From: Adiantum capillus-veneris
Lineage: Eukaryota > Streptophyta > Polypodiopsida > Polypodiales > Pteridaceae
Direction: 5' to 3'
Assembly (NCBI GenBank): GCA_014529385.2
Contig: CM043964.1
Span: 134,826,420 to 134,890,419, forward strand
Length of the DNA stretch: 64,000 nucleotides
Positions 24,201 through 34,723 of this stretch are shown piece by piece. The position numbers and the translations under genes are program-made. The notes beneath the pieces are model-generated. The model ran no database searches. It was given only the letters and a program-made list of their open reading frames with translations, and was not told the DNA's origin. Numbering within the stretch: the stretch's first letter is position 1; each line of letters starts with the position of its first letter.

Positions 24201-24665
24201 ATGATCGAAATAGCTCAATCCTTGATAGAAAACCTGCTTGGTAAACTTGTAAATTGGCATGAAGTACCAGTCCCAACCCCTATCAAACCAACTTTAGAGG
24301 AACAAGTAGAAACGAAGGAAAGACTAACGAATGCCTCTGAGTCTAGGAGAGAATCTATCATAGTGCCAAACACAACAGATGAGGCAAGTGAGAGATTCCA
24401 GCCTAAAACATTGGTAGAAATGGGTAAGGATTGTAATGGTTTAGATGACTTGTGGAAGCAAATCCGTGATGCCAACGAAGCCAACAAGGTGAGTTACCAC
24501 ATGAATAGCGCAAGAAAAGAGAAAAATGAGATCTTACCTCCTATTGAAGAATTTGAGACAAGATCACAAAGGAACTTTGATATACATTCACAAGGGGAGA
24601 CCAAGGATCAATTAGTTCTGGGCACAGCTAACCAGACTCGCTCAAAACTCTACCCTCTTACCTAG
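21241..24665 (+). pseudogene. gag: gypsy1 gag, broken
   Basis: Gag forms the particle that packages the element RNA. Coding blocks run from about 21241 through an N-terminal part (FEGTNSRGALVYS-like region), the retrotransposon Gag core in 22340-22778 (VQKWVNKKYTGNRDPRDHVA ... AATWFDSVE) and two zinc knuckles at about 23570-23680 (CYKC...DHW...C and CIEC...THL...C, both CX2CX3HX4C), to Lys/Glu-rich linker ORFs up to 24665. Breaks: in-frame stops near 21256 (TAG), 21475 (TGA), 21692 and 21737 (TAA), 22776 (TAG), 23200 (TAG), 23967 and 24177; frameshifts near 21740, 22850-22990 and 23570. Most stops can be explained by a single C-to-T change in CAG, CAA or CGA. Confidence 0.85.
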
Positions 24666-24679
24666 GAGAGTATGAGGCT

Positions 24680-26600
24680 ATGTCTGAGGTGAGAGCAGTC
24701 CCATCTCAGAGACTGTCTTCTAACAGAGTGATGGATTCCCAACGGTTGATTGAGTTATTGTCCACTCCGGTGGCACGCACAATCACATTAGCCGAACTCC
24801 TAAAGCTACGACCAAACATGTGGACCACCGTAGACAAATGCTTAGAAAATTTTGGAGTGAAAGACCCCACCTCGAAGCTTGAAGAAGGGATCAGAGAATT
24901 GGACAGGCTTCAACTAAACGCTAGGCTAGTACCTTTAAACAAGGTTGGAGAGTATTGTGAGGGAGAAGATGGAAACACCACGCTACCAGTAGAATTCCAA
25001 GGAGTAGTTTTCAAAGCTATTCTTGACAGTGGAGCAGGAGTTGCTATCGCCACCAAGGAAATCTGGAAAAAATGGGAAAAACCGGCTTTGAGAGCTACCA
25101 GAATGAAATTGCAATTGGCAGACGATGTCAGGAGTTTTTTGGAGCAAGGGATTGTGCATATGTACATACCCATGCATGGTGCATCGAATAAAGGATTGCC
25201 TATTTTCCAGAGCCAGGTGGTTACGTGGGCCCCACATGTGTACAGGTAGGACAAGGTGTACAGAGTGCATCGATTTTCACTATTATTAGTACCAATGTGT
25301 TTTTTCTGTAATAATGAGGAGTTAATAGCGCGTAAAACTTCTCGAGGAAGCTATCCGCGGGCCGACGACATGAGGTAAGCAGATGCGTCAGATGATATCT
25401 AGTGGCGTCAGGAGGCCGAATGGGGTCAATACTTGCACGTGGATGAGTACGGACACAACGTGGATGTTTTCTTGTGATAATTATACAGAAAGGTCATCAT
25501 GAGGACCATATTTTGGGCCACTTCATGTGGTGGCGGGATTCATTATTGGAAAAAGCTAAGTGCCAGGTGTGTGTATCGATGCAGCAAGGTGACAACTATG
25601 CACTGCGAGGTCAATTTTTGGTCTGTTCGGGGTCCGTTTGAGGTCAACTAAAAGGCAAAGGGTGCCCAAGTAATAAACCTATGTGTGGGAACTGAAAAAA
25701 CTGAGAGAAGACCAGAAAAAACGTGGAGAAGAGAGGAGGAATAGCCGCAGGTGTGTTTTTGGGGTTTTTGGAGCATGTTTTGGCCGAAATCTGCTCATCC
25801 GAGGTTCGATTTGAGCACTTTGACATTGTAGACTGGGGTTTTGGGCCGTTCCGGACGCGATGGCGCTGTCCATTTTGCCAAATTCCTCACTCTTTTTCTG
25901 CTGTTTTTGCTGTGTAAGTTTCTCCTATGAGCGAAGCTTCTGCTCCAGTTTGTGATTGTATCTGACATATTTTACCGATATTGTGTGAGCTGTTTGTCCC
26001 ATTGGTGTTGGCGCAAGCTATATTGAATCTAAACATAAAAACTTCTCCTCTTTTGAGCTGAGTTTTTTGAGTGTGTGTGTGTGTATCTCTCTGTGTGGAG
26101 TGGGTAAACGAATAGTCTCTCTCCTCTCTCTCTATCGGTGTGTTCCCTGTCTCGGCCAGGTGTCTTGTGTAAGCCGAGTGTTGCCCCATAGTGTGTGTGT
26201 GTATCATCCCAAGAGTGTGTGTTGGATCGTTATAGAGGCGTTCTGTGTGTTTTCATCCCGCTTACAACAGGTTCATGGAAAAGCCTTTAGGACTCTTAGA
26301 AAAAGTAATTGTCACTTCGTGCGGAATCGAGTATGAGCATACATTTGCAATAGTCGATTTCGACAAAAAGAAAAATTACGAGATCATCTTGGGAAGACCA
26401 TTCATGAGACAGTTAAAGATGGTCCAGGATTGGGGTTATGACCACATATACCTCAGACATGGTGAGACTACAACCAAAATACACCTAAAAGACCATAGCT
26501 ACAAGGATGTGAACCAGACACCAGTAGAAGAGTTTGATTCAGCTACATTAGCAGGGTTTGAGCTCCCAGCATGGTTAGGGCAACAAAAAGAGGTATGGAT
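24680..26600 (+). pseudogene. pro: gypsy1 first protease (retropepsin), split by an LTR insertion
   Basis: The active-site motif LDSGAG lies at about 25021-25038, in the normal place upstream of RT. The domain runs to LQLAD at about 25122, is interrupted by 1141 bp of foreign LTR sequence, and resumes near 26272 with MEKPLGLLEKV, ending with the flap-side motif IILGRPFMR at about 26383-26409. Retropepsins act as dimers and cut the Gag-Pol polyprotein. Confidence 0.85.
25126..26266 (+). mobile_element. LTR-like insertion in the gypsy1 protease, inverted partner of 8695-9693
   Basis: Starts TGTCAGGAGTTTTTTGG and ends CCCGCTTACA, 1141 bp, no ORF of its own, GT-rich near the end. The border is set by the loss and return of the protease reading frame and by alignment with 8695-9693. 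Flanks GACGA and ACAGG show no clear target duplication. Probably a solo LTR. Confidence 0.75.
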
Positions 26601-27523
26601 GTGCGGAGCTTCACGTTGTGGGAGCTTAAAAAGAGAGGAATGCGTCTTAGAAAGAGCGATTGAGGACAAGGATTATATCGCGGAACTTTTTCTTGAAGAT
26701 GCTTTGGAACCTTTAGAATGGGAACACATACTAGTAACATTGGATGTCTGTAGTATTACAGATAGCCCAACGGCAAAATTTTGCGATAAGGATGGCTATA
26801 ATATGCTACCCTATTACATTGGTAAGCATTATACTAGGAGGAGATGAGTTTGTAGAACCACCAGAACAAGAAGAGTTTTATAACTCCTCTAAACATCTGG
26901 AGGTAAATAACGATGCAGATAAGGAGTGTTCAGACAACTCAAGCGAGCGTGGGGAGAAAACACAGAATATCAAGTTTTATGATTTTGCCAATCATCACCC
27001 TAGACGCCAGGAACGCTATAGGAAAAAACGAACAGAAAACAAAATGAGAGAAAACTTGATGCCTAGGATAAAAGATAAAACTCACTATCTAATGCTTGTT
27101 AAAGCAGAGGATTGTATAAAAAAACAAATATCAGGGAAATTCTTGAGAGTGCGAAGGGAAAGAACGCAAGAGGAAATAAAACAAGTACGGAAAGTTAAAA
27201 CAGAAATAAAATCAGAAAAATCTCAAAAATAAAAAAAAGAAACAACAAAAGACCTAGAGTGGACCAAATTGGAGCGTAAAAAGGAATACCAAGAACTAAA
27301 ACGGTCTGTACGAGAGGTATGGACTACTGAGGGAGAAAGTGATGGTCAGGAGGAGTCAAAAAAAGGAAACATGAATGTACCATCACACTATCGAAAATTC
27401 ACCATCCAGGGCAAAAAAATCATCATGACACCACCAGTCAGGGAAAGAATAAACCAGGAATCTTACGATGGGCCGAAAAATGCAAAATGGATAGACCTCA
27501 TTGAACGAGGTGAAAAGCCTTAG
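26601..27523 (+). pseudogene. gypsy1 protease-RT linker
   Basis: Two ORF blocks (26744-27232 and 27269-27523) and upstream sequence encode a Lys/Arg/Glu-rich linker between protease and RT (for example EERTQEEIKQ-like repeats). No domain recognised. Confidence 0.6.
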
Positions 27524-28953
27524 TCGGTCTATATAGCAACTGATTTAGAGCCCGAAGAAGAAGAACGGTTAACACAACTTCTCAAGAAGTATAAAGATGC
27601 GTTTGCATGGTCCTACAAAGACCTCAAAGGAGTTGATCCATCGATATGCCAACATACAATTCCTTTGAAATTAGATGCCAAACCTAGCAAATAGCATCCT
27701 TACACATATAATAACACATTTGCTAAACGAATCAAAGAGAAAATTGACAAGCTGATGGATGTTGAATTCATCTATGAAATCAAACATACAGATTGGGTAT
27801 CACCCATTGTGGTTGTCCCCAAAAAGAAGGAATAACTGCGAGTATGTGTGAATCTCAAAAAAGTAAAATGGAGCCACCATAAGGGATAATTATCCCTTAC
27901 CGATCACAGAACATGTACTTGAGAGGGTGACTGGGAAACGGACGTATTCCTTTCTAGATGGATTTTTAGGGTATAACCAACTGGAAATTGCAATAGAGGA
28001 TCAACACAAAACAGCGTTTGCCACAAAATGGAGAATATATACGTATAGAGTTATGCCTTTTGGCTTAACTAATGCCCCAGCTACCTTTCAAAGGTTAATG
28101 ACGCATGCATTCAAAGAATACCTGAGAATATTCTTAGAAATATACATGGATGATCTTTGTGTACACTCTCTTCTACGTGAGGAATATATAGGCCATTTAC
28201 AAAAGGTATTTGAAAAATGTAGAACATATCGAATCTGTCTCAACCCGAAAAAGTGCATTTTTATGGTTAGACAAGGTCGCATCTTAGGACACGGTCTCAA
28301 GAAATGGCATAACCATTGACTTAGATAAAATCAAAGGCATAGTAGACCTGCTCAGGCCTACTAATGCGAAACAAGTGCAATCCTTCATGGGACGCTGCGG
28401 ATATTATCGAAGATTCATATATATGTACGCAGTCATTGCACAACCTTTGTATCATTTGCTAGTCAATTTCGACTGGACTGAGGAGTGTGAAACTTCGTTC
28501 CAAAAGCTTAAGGAAAACCTTGTATCAGCACCGGTACTTAAATCACCAGATTGGGAAAAGATATTTCATGTTCACATTGATGCATCTGCATATGCAATCA
28601 GGAGTATTCTAGCTCAACCGGGAGACGGAACAATGGATTTCCCAGTTTGTTATGCAAGCCGACAGTTAAACAGTGCAGAGAAAAACTACATAACCACTGA
28701 AAGAGAGGGGTTAGGAATGATTTATGCTGTAAAGAAATTTCGGCATTATTTGCTTGCAAACAAATTTGTGTTCTTCACAGATCATCAAGCTCTTTTGTAT
28801 CTGGTAAATAAACCATGCAATACTGGGAGAATTGTATGCCGGTTTATTATATTGCTAGAGTTTGATTTCATAGTAGTGGTTAAAAAGGGTAAAGCTCATC
28901 TACGGGCGGATCATCTTTCAAGATACAAAACGGGGAAGCTCTTGAAGGAGTAG
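27524..28953 (+). pseudogene. pol: gypsy1 reverse transcriptase and RNase H
   Basis: RT copies the RNA into DNA and RNase H removes the RNA strand. Visible RT blocks: WVSPIVVVPKK at about 27787, the MPFGLTNAPATFQ block at about 28050 and the catalytic YMDDL at 28143-28157. RNase H follows, with HVHIDASAYA at about 28567 and FFTDHQALLYLVNK at about 28771. Breaks: TAG near 27692, TAA near 27834, a one-base gain in an A run near 27870 and a frameshift near 28300. The pieces cover a full-length RT-RNase H. Confidence 0.92.
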
Positions 28954-30517
28954 ATGATGACATACCTGATACTTATCTTTTCAATATTGAAATGATACCC
29001 AAATGGTCTTAGGAAATTGCTAGCATTCTTTTCTTTGGAGGAAGGTTTGATAACAAGGAAGACAGATCCAAACAACAAACAATTCGACAAACAAAAAACT
29101 TCCAGTTGATTGTATGACGGCTGTATCATCTAGGATCGGACCAAATTCTACGATTATGTATAAATCCGGAGGAATTTGAGTATTATCTTGAAGAAGTACA
29201 CGTCCAGAATTGTGCATTTCATTGTTCAACAATGAAAACACATCAGAGACTGAAACAGTTAGGGGTTTATTGGCCAACTATGTATGCTGACACACATGCT
29301 TATGTTAACAACTGTACTATATGTAGTGCCAACCGACCAGTGGATCACACGACATTGTTTTAGGTAAACATTGCACCTGCATGGAGTCAATAAATCATTG
29401 ATTTCTTAACCACAAGGACGTTTCCTGAAAACATAACAAAAGCACGGAAAAGGGCTATAGAGCTGGAGGCTTGCGAATTTAGTTTAATTGGGAACCAACT
29501 CTATCAGCGAAGAAAGGAAAATCAACTTAGAATCTGTGCAAGTGAAAGTGAATAACTGTCGATTCTAGAACACGCACATGGCAGAATAAGTGGAGGCCAT
29601 TTTTCAGGCGATAAGACGGCAGAAATTGTCTTAACCGCAGGAATATGGTGGCCTACATTGCATATGGATGCTGAGGAGTTTGTAAAGCGTTGTGACGCAT
29701 GTCAGCGCACCAAGGTGCCGATAAAGAGAGATGAGATGCCACTACGGCCAATGATGGGAGTAAGACATTTGCAAAATGGGGCATTGATTTTGTGGGGCCT
29801 ATTTCACTCCTTGCATATCGCAACCATACCCAATATATCATTGTGGCTACGGACTATCTCACGAAATGGGCGGAAGCCAAGGCAACACAAAAAGTAGATG
29901 CAATAACCATTGCACAATTTTTGTATGAAAATGTCTTTGTACGATACGGATTACCAATAGAAATTGTCAGTGATCGAGGAACACATTTTCTTAATGAAGT
30001 CATTGAATATCTGCTAGAGGAATTCATGGTCATACATAGAAAATCTGCTCCATATCATCCACAGGCAAATGAACAAGCTGAGGCCACAAATAAAACACTA
30101 TGCACGGTTTTGACTAAAATTGTATCAGAGTCAAGAACAGACAAGGATCAACAGCTACACTCAACACTATGGGCATACAGGGTAGCTTACAAAACATCAA
30201 TAGGAACGACACAGTACAACATGGTGTTTGGCCTAAATGCTATATTACCCATAGAGTTTTTGATTCCAACTCTAAGAGTAGCGAAAAGCTTAGAATGGAC
30301 AGGGCATGAGCTCTCTTCAAGAATAGATGATCTTGAAAAGTTAGATGAACTTCGCTTACGAGCTGTAGCCTTGATCTATGCTAGAAAGATAAGACAAAAA
30401 GAGTTTTTTGACAAGCATGTGCGCACGAAAGAGTTTAAAACAGGTGATTATATACTTGTTTATACCTTGAAACAACATGCCAAGAAACTTAAAAAGCGAG
30501 GATGGGACCCTTTGTGA
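28954..30517 (+). pseudogene. int: gypsy1 integrase with an extra zinc-binding-like module
   Basis: Integrase inserts the DNA copy. A first H/C block (HCSTMKTHQRLKQLGVYWPT ... CTICSANR, about 29218-29330) precedes the standard HHCC domain (HGRISGGHFSG ... RCDACQR, 29570-29708). The core has D near 29786 (GIDFVGP), D at 29972 (SDRGTHF) and E at 30080 (QAEATNK), the last two 35 residues apart as in DD35E. A frameshift near 29780 and several stops (29363, 29391, 29553) break it. It reads into the GPY/F-type end (GPFVISDL) at 30502. Confidence 0.9.
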
Positions 30518-31194
30518 TTAGTGACTTATCACAAAGTGGAGCTGTCAAGCTTGCTACATTAGCAGGTGAAGAAATGCCAAATTGGATTAGTGGGTGTCGA
30601 TTAAAGAAATATCATTTACCACTAACCCAGGATATGCTTCAACAAATCCATCAAGAAAAACAATGGATGAAGGAGAAACAGAGGGTACGAGAAGAAGCCC
30701 AAGCAGAAGCAAAAGAACGCATTCCAAAAAGACGGCTCCTACGACAACAACAACAGTGTGGATCACCATTGCGAATCAATGCCATTCGACTAACGAAATT
30801 TGATGAAGACGCAGTGGAGCCAATAATTGCAGTCAAAGTGGGTAGCAATCAAGTTGAATCGACGGAATTGCTTGATTCTGGAGCCTGAGCAAATATAATC
30901 TCTTATAGATTATACAAATAGCTCAAGCCCACATGTCAACTACATCCTACTCCATAAGTGCTGGAAAGTAGTACATCACATTCGCTGAAAACATTGGGCT
31001 GGACTATATTGCATGTACAACTACATCAATATATTTACCAACATAAGTTTTATGTGGTCGAGGATGAAAGCACACAACACCCCATGTTGTTGAGACAACC
31101 TTGGCAAAAAGAGTATAATGTGCAGATAGATAAGAATACGGATGCAGTCAAAATTCAACATGCACAAGAACAACAGGTGATATCCTTTGCTTAA
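30502..31194 (+). pseudogene. gypsy1 integrase C-terminus fused to a second retropepsin-like domain
   Basis: After GPFVISDL and NWISGCRLKKYHLPLT, a basic Arg/Gln-rich linker leads to a domain starting EPIIAVKVGSNQVE, with LLDSGA at 30871-30885 (the active-site triad) and, about 215 nt on, HPMLLRQPWQKEYNVQID, matching the LGxPW region of aspartic proteases. Stops at 30886 (TGA) and about 30918. This copy lies after the integrase, in addition to the normal protease at 25021. gypsy2 has the same domain in the same place. Confidence 0.72.
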
Positions 31195-31925
31195 CAAACC
31201 ACGGAAGAACCCGATGGCAGCAACATAATCATTGAAGAAAGAGCCAAAAGGCAAGGTGCCACTAAATAAAAACATGATACCCAAGGCTAACAAACAAGGA
31301 ACTGTCAACCATGCTCACTACAAGCATACAAAGTCACCAACCGAAGTCAAAAGATCAAGGTTACCAACATGCAACAACAAGTATGGGTGCGGAAGGATAG
31401 AGGTGACGTGGCAGACAAACCACAATACAACAGAAGAGGTCAACAGAAGCAAATAGTTCAACCAAAAACCAAGGGAATAAAACAGATATGGATCCCAAAG
31501 AAAATGCTCAGCAACAACTTAAATGCGACTCGCATTTGGATCCCGAAACTGAAGCAAAAGGAACTCCCTTCAGTACAAGCAACATCGGAAGACAGACAAC
31601 TGCATATGAAACCGGCAAACCGCTCTATGTGGGTGCCAATCGGCAACAAAACAATGACAACCGCGAAAGTAGCAATAACCCTACAAAAACTCCAAAACAA
31701 AGCTACAAATGGAAAGAAAAAGAGACAAGGTCTACGGCCATTTCAACCAAGCCAATTCTCTCCGAGGAGACAACCATGGCCATATCAACAGTAGCGGCAA
31801 AGCAAGCGACTTTTGCAAAAAAGACCATCAAACAAAGAGCGGTAGAGTTACAGCTTTTGGTTGCAAAGAAAATCTGCCGACCAAATCAACAACAAACAGG
31901 CAACCTCGACGGCGAATGCCAATAA
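31195..31925 (+). pseudogene. gypsy1 basic tail with spaced W-[VI]-x-K motifs
   Basis: Lys/Gln/Asn-rich sequence (best frame 31369-31794) with recurring VWVRK, IWIPKK, IWIPKL and MWVPI, and then a Gln/Pro-rich end. No known domain. A tail with the same motif type follows the second protease in gypsy2. It might bind nucleic acid; that is inference from charge only. Confidence 0.55.
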
Positions 31926-32093
31926 ACATATTGCTTATACCTTCCTCTTGCACATCATTAATTTTTCCATGCATTGACTGAGTATGCATAATATAGGGCC
32001 ACATTACATGGCCAAGCATTAGCACATTTTTTTTCAACCCATACATGGCACATACTTCGAGGCGATACCTTGTTGTCCGGGAGGACTCCGACT

Positions 32094-32107
32094 AGGAGGG
32101 GGGGAGG
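32094..32107 (+). other. internal polypurine tract
   Basis: AGGAGGGGGGGAGG, preceded by GACT, closely resembles the real 3' tract at 38216-38229 but lies 6.1 kb before the 3' LTR, at the end of the pol region. gypsy2 has an equivalent at 58333-58349. Confidence 0.6.
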
Positions 32108-34723
32108 CATTCTCAAATGCGGACCCAATGGCGGAAAGAGCAAAAAAGGGCATGTTTTTCGACTATTTTTAAGGGTTGTCATTTGATTGCAAAATTTTCT
32201 GGACTAACCCAAGTATATATGCCCTTATACAACATGAATCTACAAGTATATGCAGCCAAACGCCAAATCAAGCACTTAGGTGTGTGTATATAAGTAAAAA
32301 TAGCCATTTTTCGGACAAAATATTGGTAAAACGAAAAAATCTGGCCATAAAAATTGCATGTGAGTGTATATAATGTTTTGCGGCGATGTTTTTGATTTAT
32401 TATGGTTTTTGGGAATTTTTTGGATTTGATTTGCTATTTTCCTTTTAATTTTACTAATTTTCGGCAGAAAAACTTCAAACATACAAAAAGCAGGTGAAAA
32501 ACGGTCGTAATGAAAAACAAAAAATATGGGGAGGATCAGTGACTAAAGGGCAACCTATGGTTCAGTGGGGGTGCAATTATGTGAATGGAGCGGAAAGCGT
32601 GATTTGACCAGATTTTGACCGAAACGTCAAATTTCTCGAAAACTGGGCAAATGGAGTCCAAATCAAGAAATTTTTGAGCCTAAACCGCATCTCTCAAGAA
32701 GTTGCGAGCACATGTCAAATTTCATGGGACTCCCATTATAAGAAATTTTCACTTCATTTTAAGCTCATTTCCACTATTGACTTTTGAGAGAGAGCTTCTG
32801 TCACCTAGAGCGAACGGAACTTCCAACAGCTTCTACGATGCGCACGACTAACCGACAGGCTTCAGACATGAGAGGTAGGCTCACCACCTTTAGCTTTTCG
32901 CGCATGTTTGTCGTTTTGTTGCGAAAATTAGCATAGGGTTCAAACAAAAAGCAGGCAGTAGAGACCTACAAGTAGAAGTGGCCACCTAACGGCTAACCCA
33001 AAAGCAATGAAACTTCATCAGCAACTTACCCTAGCATAGGAGACCAGTCTTGGAAGCCCAAAGGCAGTAGAAAACCATCGGGACTAATCCTAATTCCTAA
33101 AGCCCTGCAAGAGACACCAAATGGGAAATCGGCGAAAAAGCGCCCAAATGCTACCAAAACTCATGGGTAGGAGCATCTCGACATGCTCGACAAGTCTACG
33201 TAGCCCACATGACCAAAGGGTGACCCGAAGCGGTACTAAACTTCAGAAACGGCATCAGACACACAAAGCGTCAAATAACTCCCGCGACCAAACCGCATGT
33301 CCGTTTGCCACCAAACTTCACGAGCGGCTTTCCTAAACCATCAACAACCAAGTCCTATGGTGGTAGACCACCACAAGTCATCGAAGACATGTAAACGCAA
33401 CCACGGGTGCTTCTAGAGCGACAAATTGCCAAACGGAGCTCCGGTGAAGCCGAAGTCGACAAAAACCATACGGCAAGGACTCCCAAGGGATCGGGAAGCT
33501 ATGGAGACCAACATCAAGAAATTTCATCGCCGAAAAGCACTCGAACAGTCAGAAAACGGCTCGGAGGCTCTGAAATCCACACAGGGAGTTACTTTCTATC
33601 TATTTGACTTTTTTGTTGAAATAGAGCTTAAAAGGGACTCAAGGGGACTAAGGGCAGGCACCAGTAGCAGTCTCCACAAAAATTTCATCAGGAGACATCC
33701 TACGCGTAGGATGTCTCAAGGCCATTTCTGGGCACCAAACCTAACAACTCTCATCACACACATTTTCTGAATAGCCTTTACATGCTAGCCACCAAGTTTC
33801 ATCACATTTGGACAAAAATTGACCTCATGTGCACCAAAAAATGCAAAGTCAGGACATAGAGGCAATAATAGGCCATGGATCTTGCAAAACTTGTCCAAAT
33901 CACATGAAACTTGCACAATACATTCATGGGCACATTGCCAACCAATCTGTGTGGTCACATGCAAAAAATGATGAAATAGACATCCTATGTGTAGGATGTC
34001 TAAATGACATTTTTGACCCACGGATGGTGTTTTTCAATTCCAGATCTCTTCATATCACCTTCAAGAGCTCATATATCAAGTTTCAAGCCATTCCCATCAC
34101 TTTTGGCCCCCAACACATCCAAGATGCACTTTTTGGGCCTAAAATCACTACACATGGTCTTACCAACACCAATTCTTGTCCAAATCAAAATCCAAGAGCA
34201 GGGCCATGTTCCACATGCCAAGGGCTACCCACACAACAAATCCCAAGCAATTTTGATGAAATAGACATCCTACGGGTAGGATGTCTCTAGAATGATTTTG
34301 ACCTTCTGTGCAAGAAATGACTATCATGGGAGCATTTACCATGGTGCAAGGAGCCCATATATTAAATTTCAACCCATTTGAATATCATTTGCCACCTGTT
34401 GTGGACATCCTACCCAATTTGTGAGCCTAAAGCCTGAATCACTTTTTGATGCCCAAACCAATTCCAATCACATAACCATGTTCAATAGGTCAAGGACCAC
34501 CAGCATGACAATTATTACAAAAAACTGATGAAAAAGACATCCTACGCGTAGGATGTCTAAATGATAAATTTTGGCCATAATGACACTGTGAGCACATGCA
34601 TAGTTTCCCAAGTTCCTTTTAAGTTTTATTTTCAATTTTCAAGTCATTTGGATAGTTAAAACTCAGTTTCTCAGCTAATATGGAAAAAACTCTAACTTCG
34701 GACTACCGAGTGCAACAGGATCT
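32108..34723 (+). other. gypsy1 non-coding stretch between pol and the third ORF
   Basis: 2.6 kb without a conserved frame. The last kilobase is built of diverged units of about 285 nt, each holding one palindrome. The region aligns in outline with gypsy2 57674-58332 and 51650-52812. Confidence 0.7.
33693..34558. repeat. 3' cluster of gypsy1 palindromes, four copies at about 285-nt spacing
   Basis: Copies at 33693-33716 (perfect 24 nt), 33978-34001, 34263-34286 and 34535-34558 (perfect 24 nt); start-to-start spacing 285, 285 and 272. Core ATCCTACGCGTAGGAT, bounded by AGAC and GTCT. Three are preceded by GATGAAA. A half-site followed by CCAATTTGTG lies at 34404. Confidence 0.93.

Noticed and set aside
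25121-26271. A 5-bp target duplication around the protease insertion
   Set aside because: GACGA on the left and ACAGG on the right do not match; shifted ends did not help.
28375-28953. Separate genes for each gypsy ORF piece
   Set aside because: The pieces are consecutive segments of one pol reading frame separated by stops and one-base shifts.
33693-34558. Regularly spaced repeats resembling a CRISPR array
   Set aside because: The spacing is about 285 nt, the intervals are themselves diverged repeats, and the locus lies inside a plant retrotransposon.
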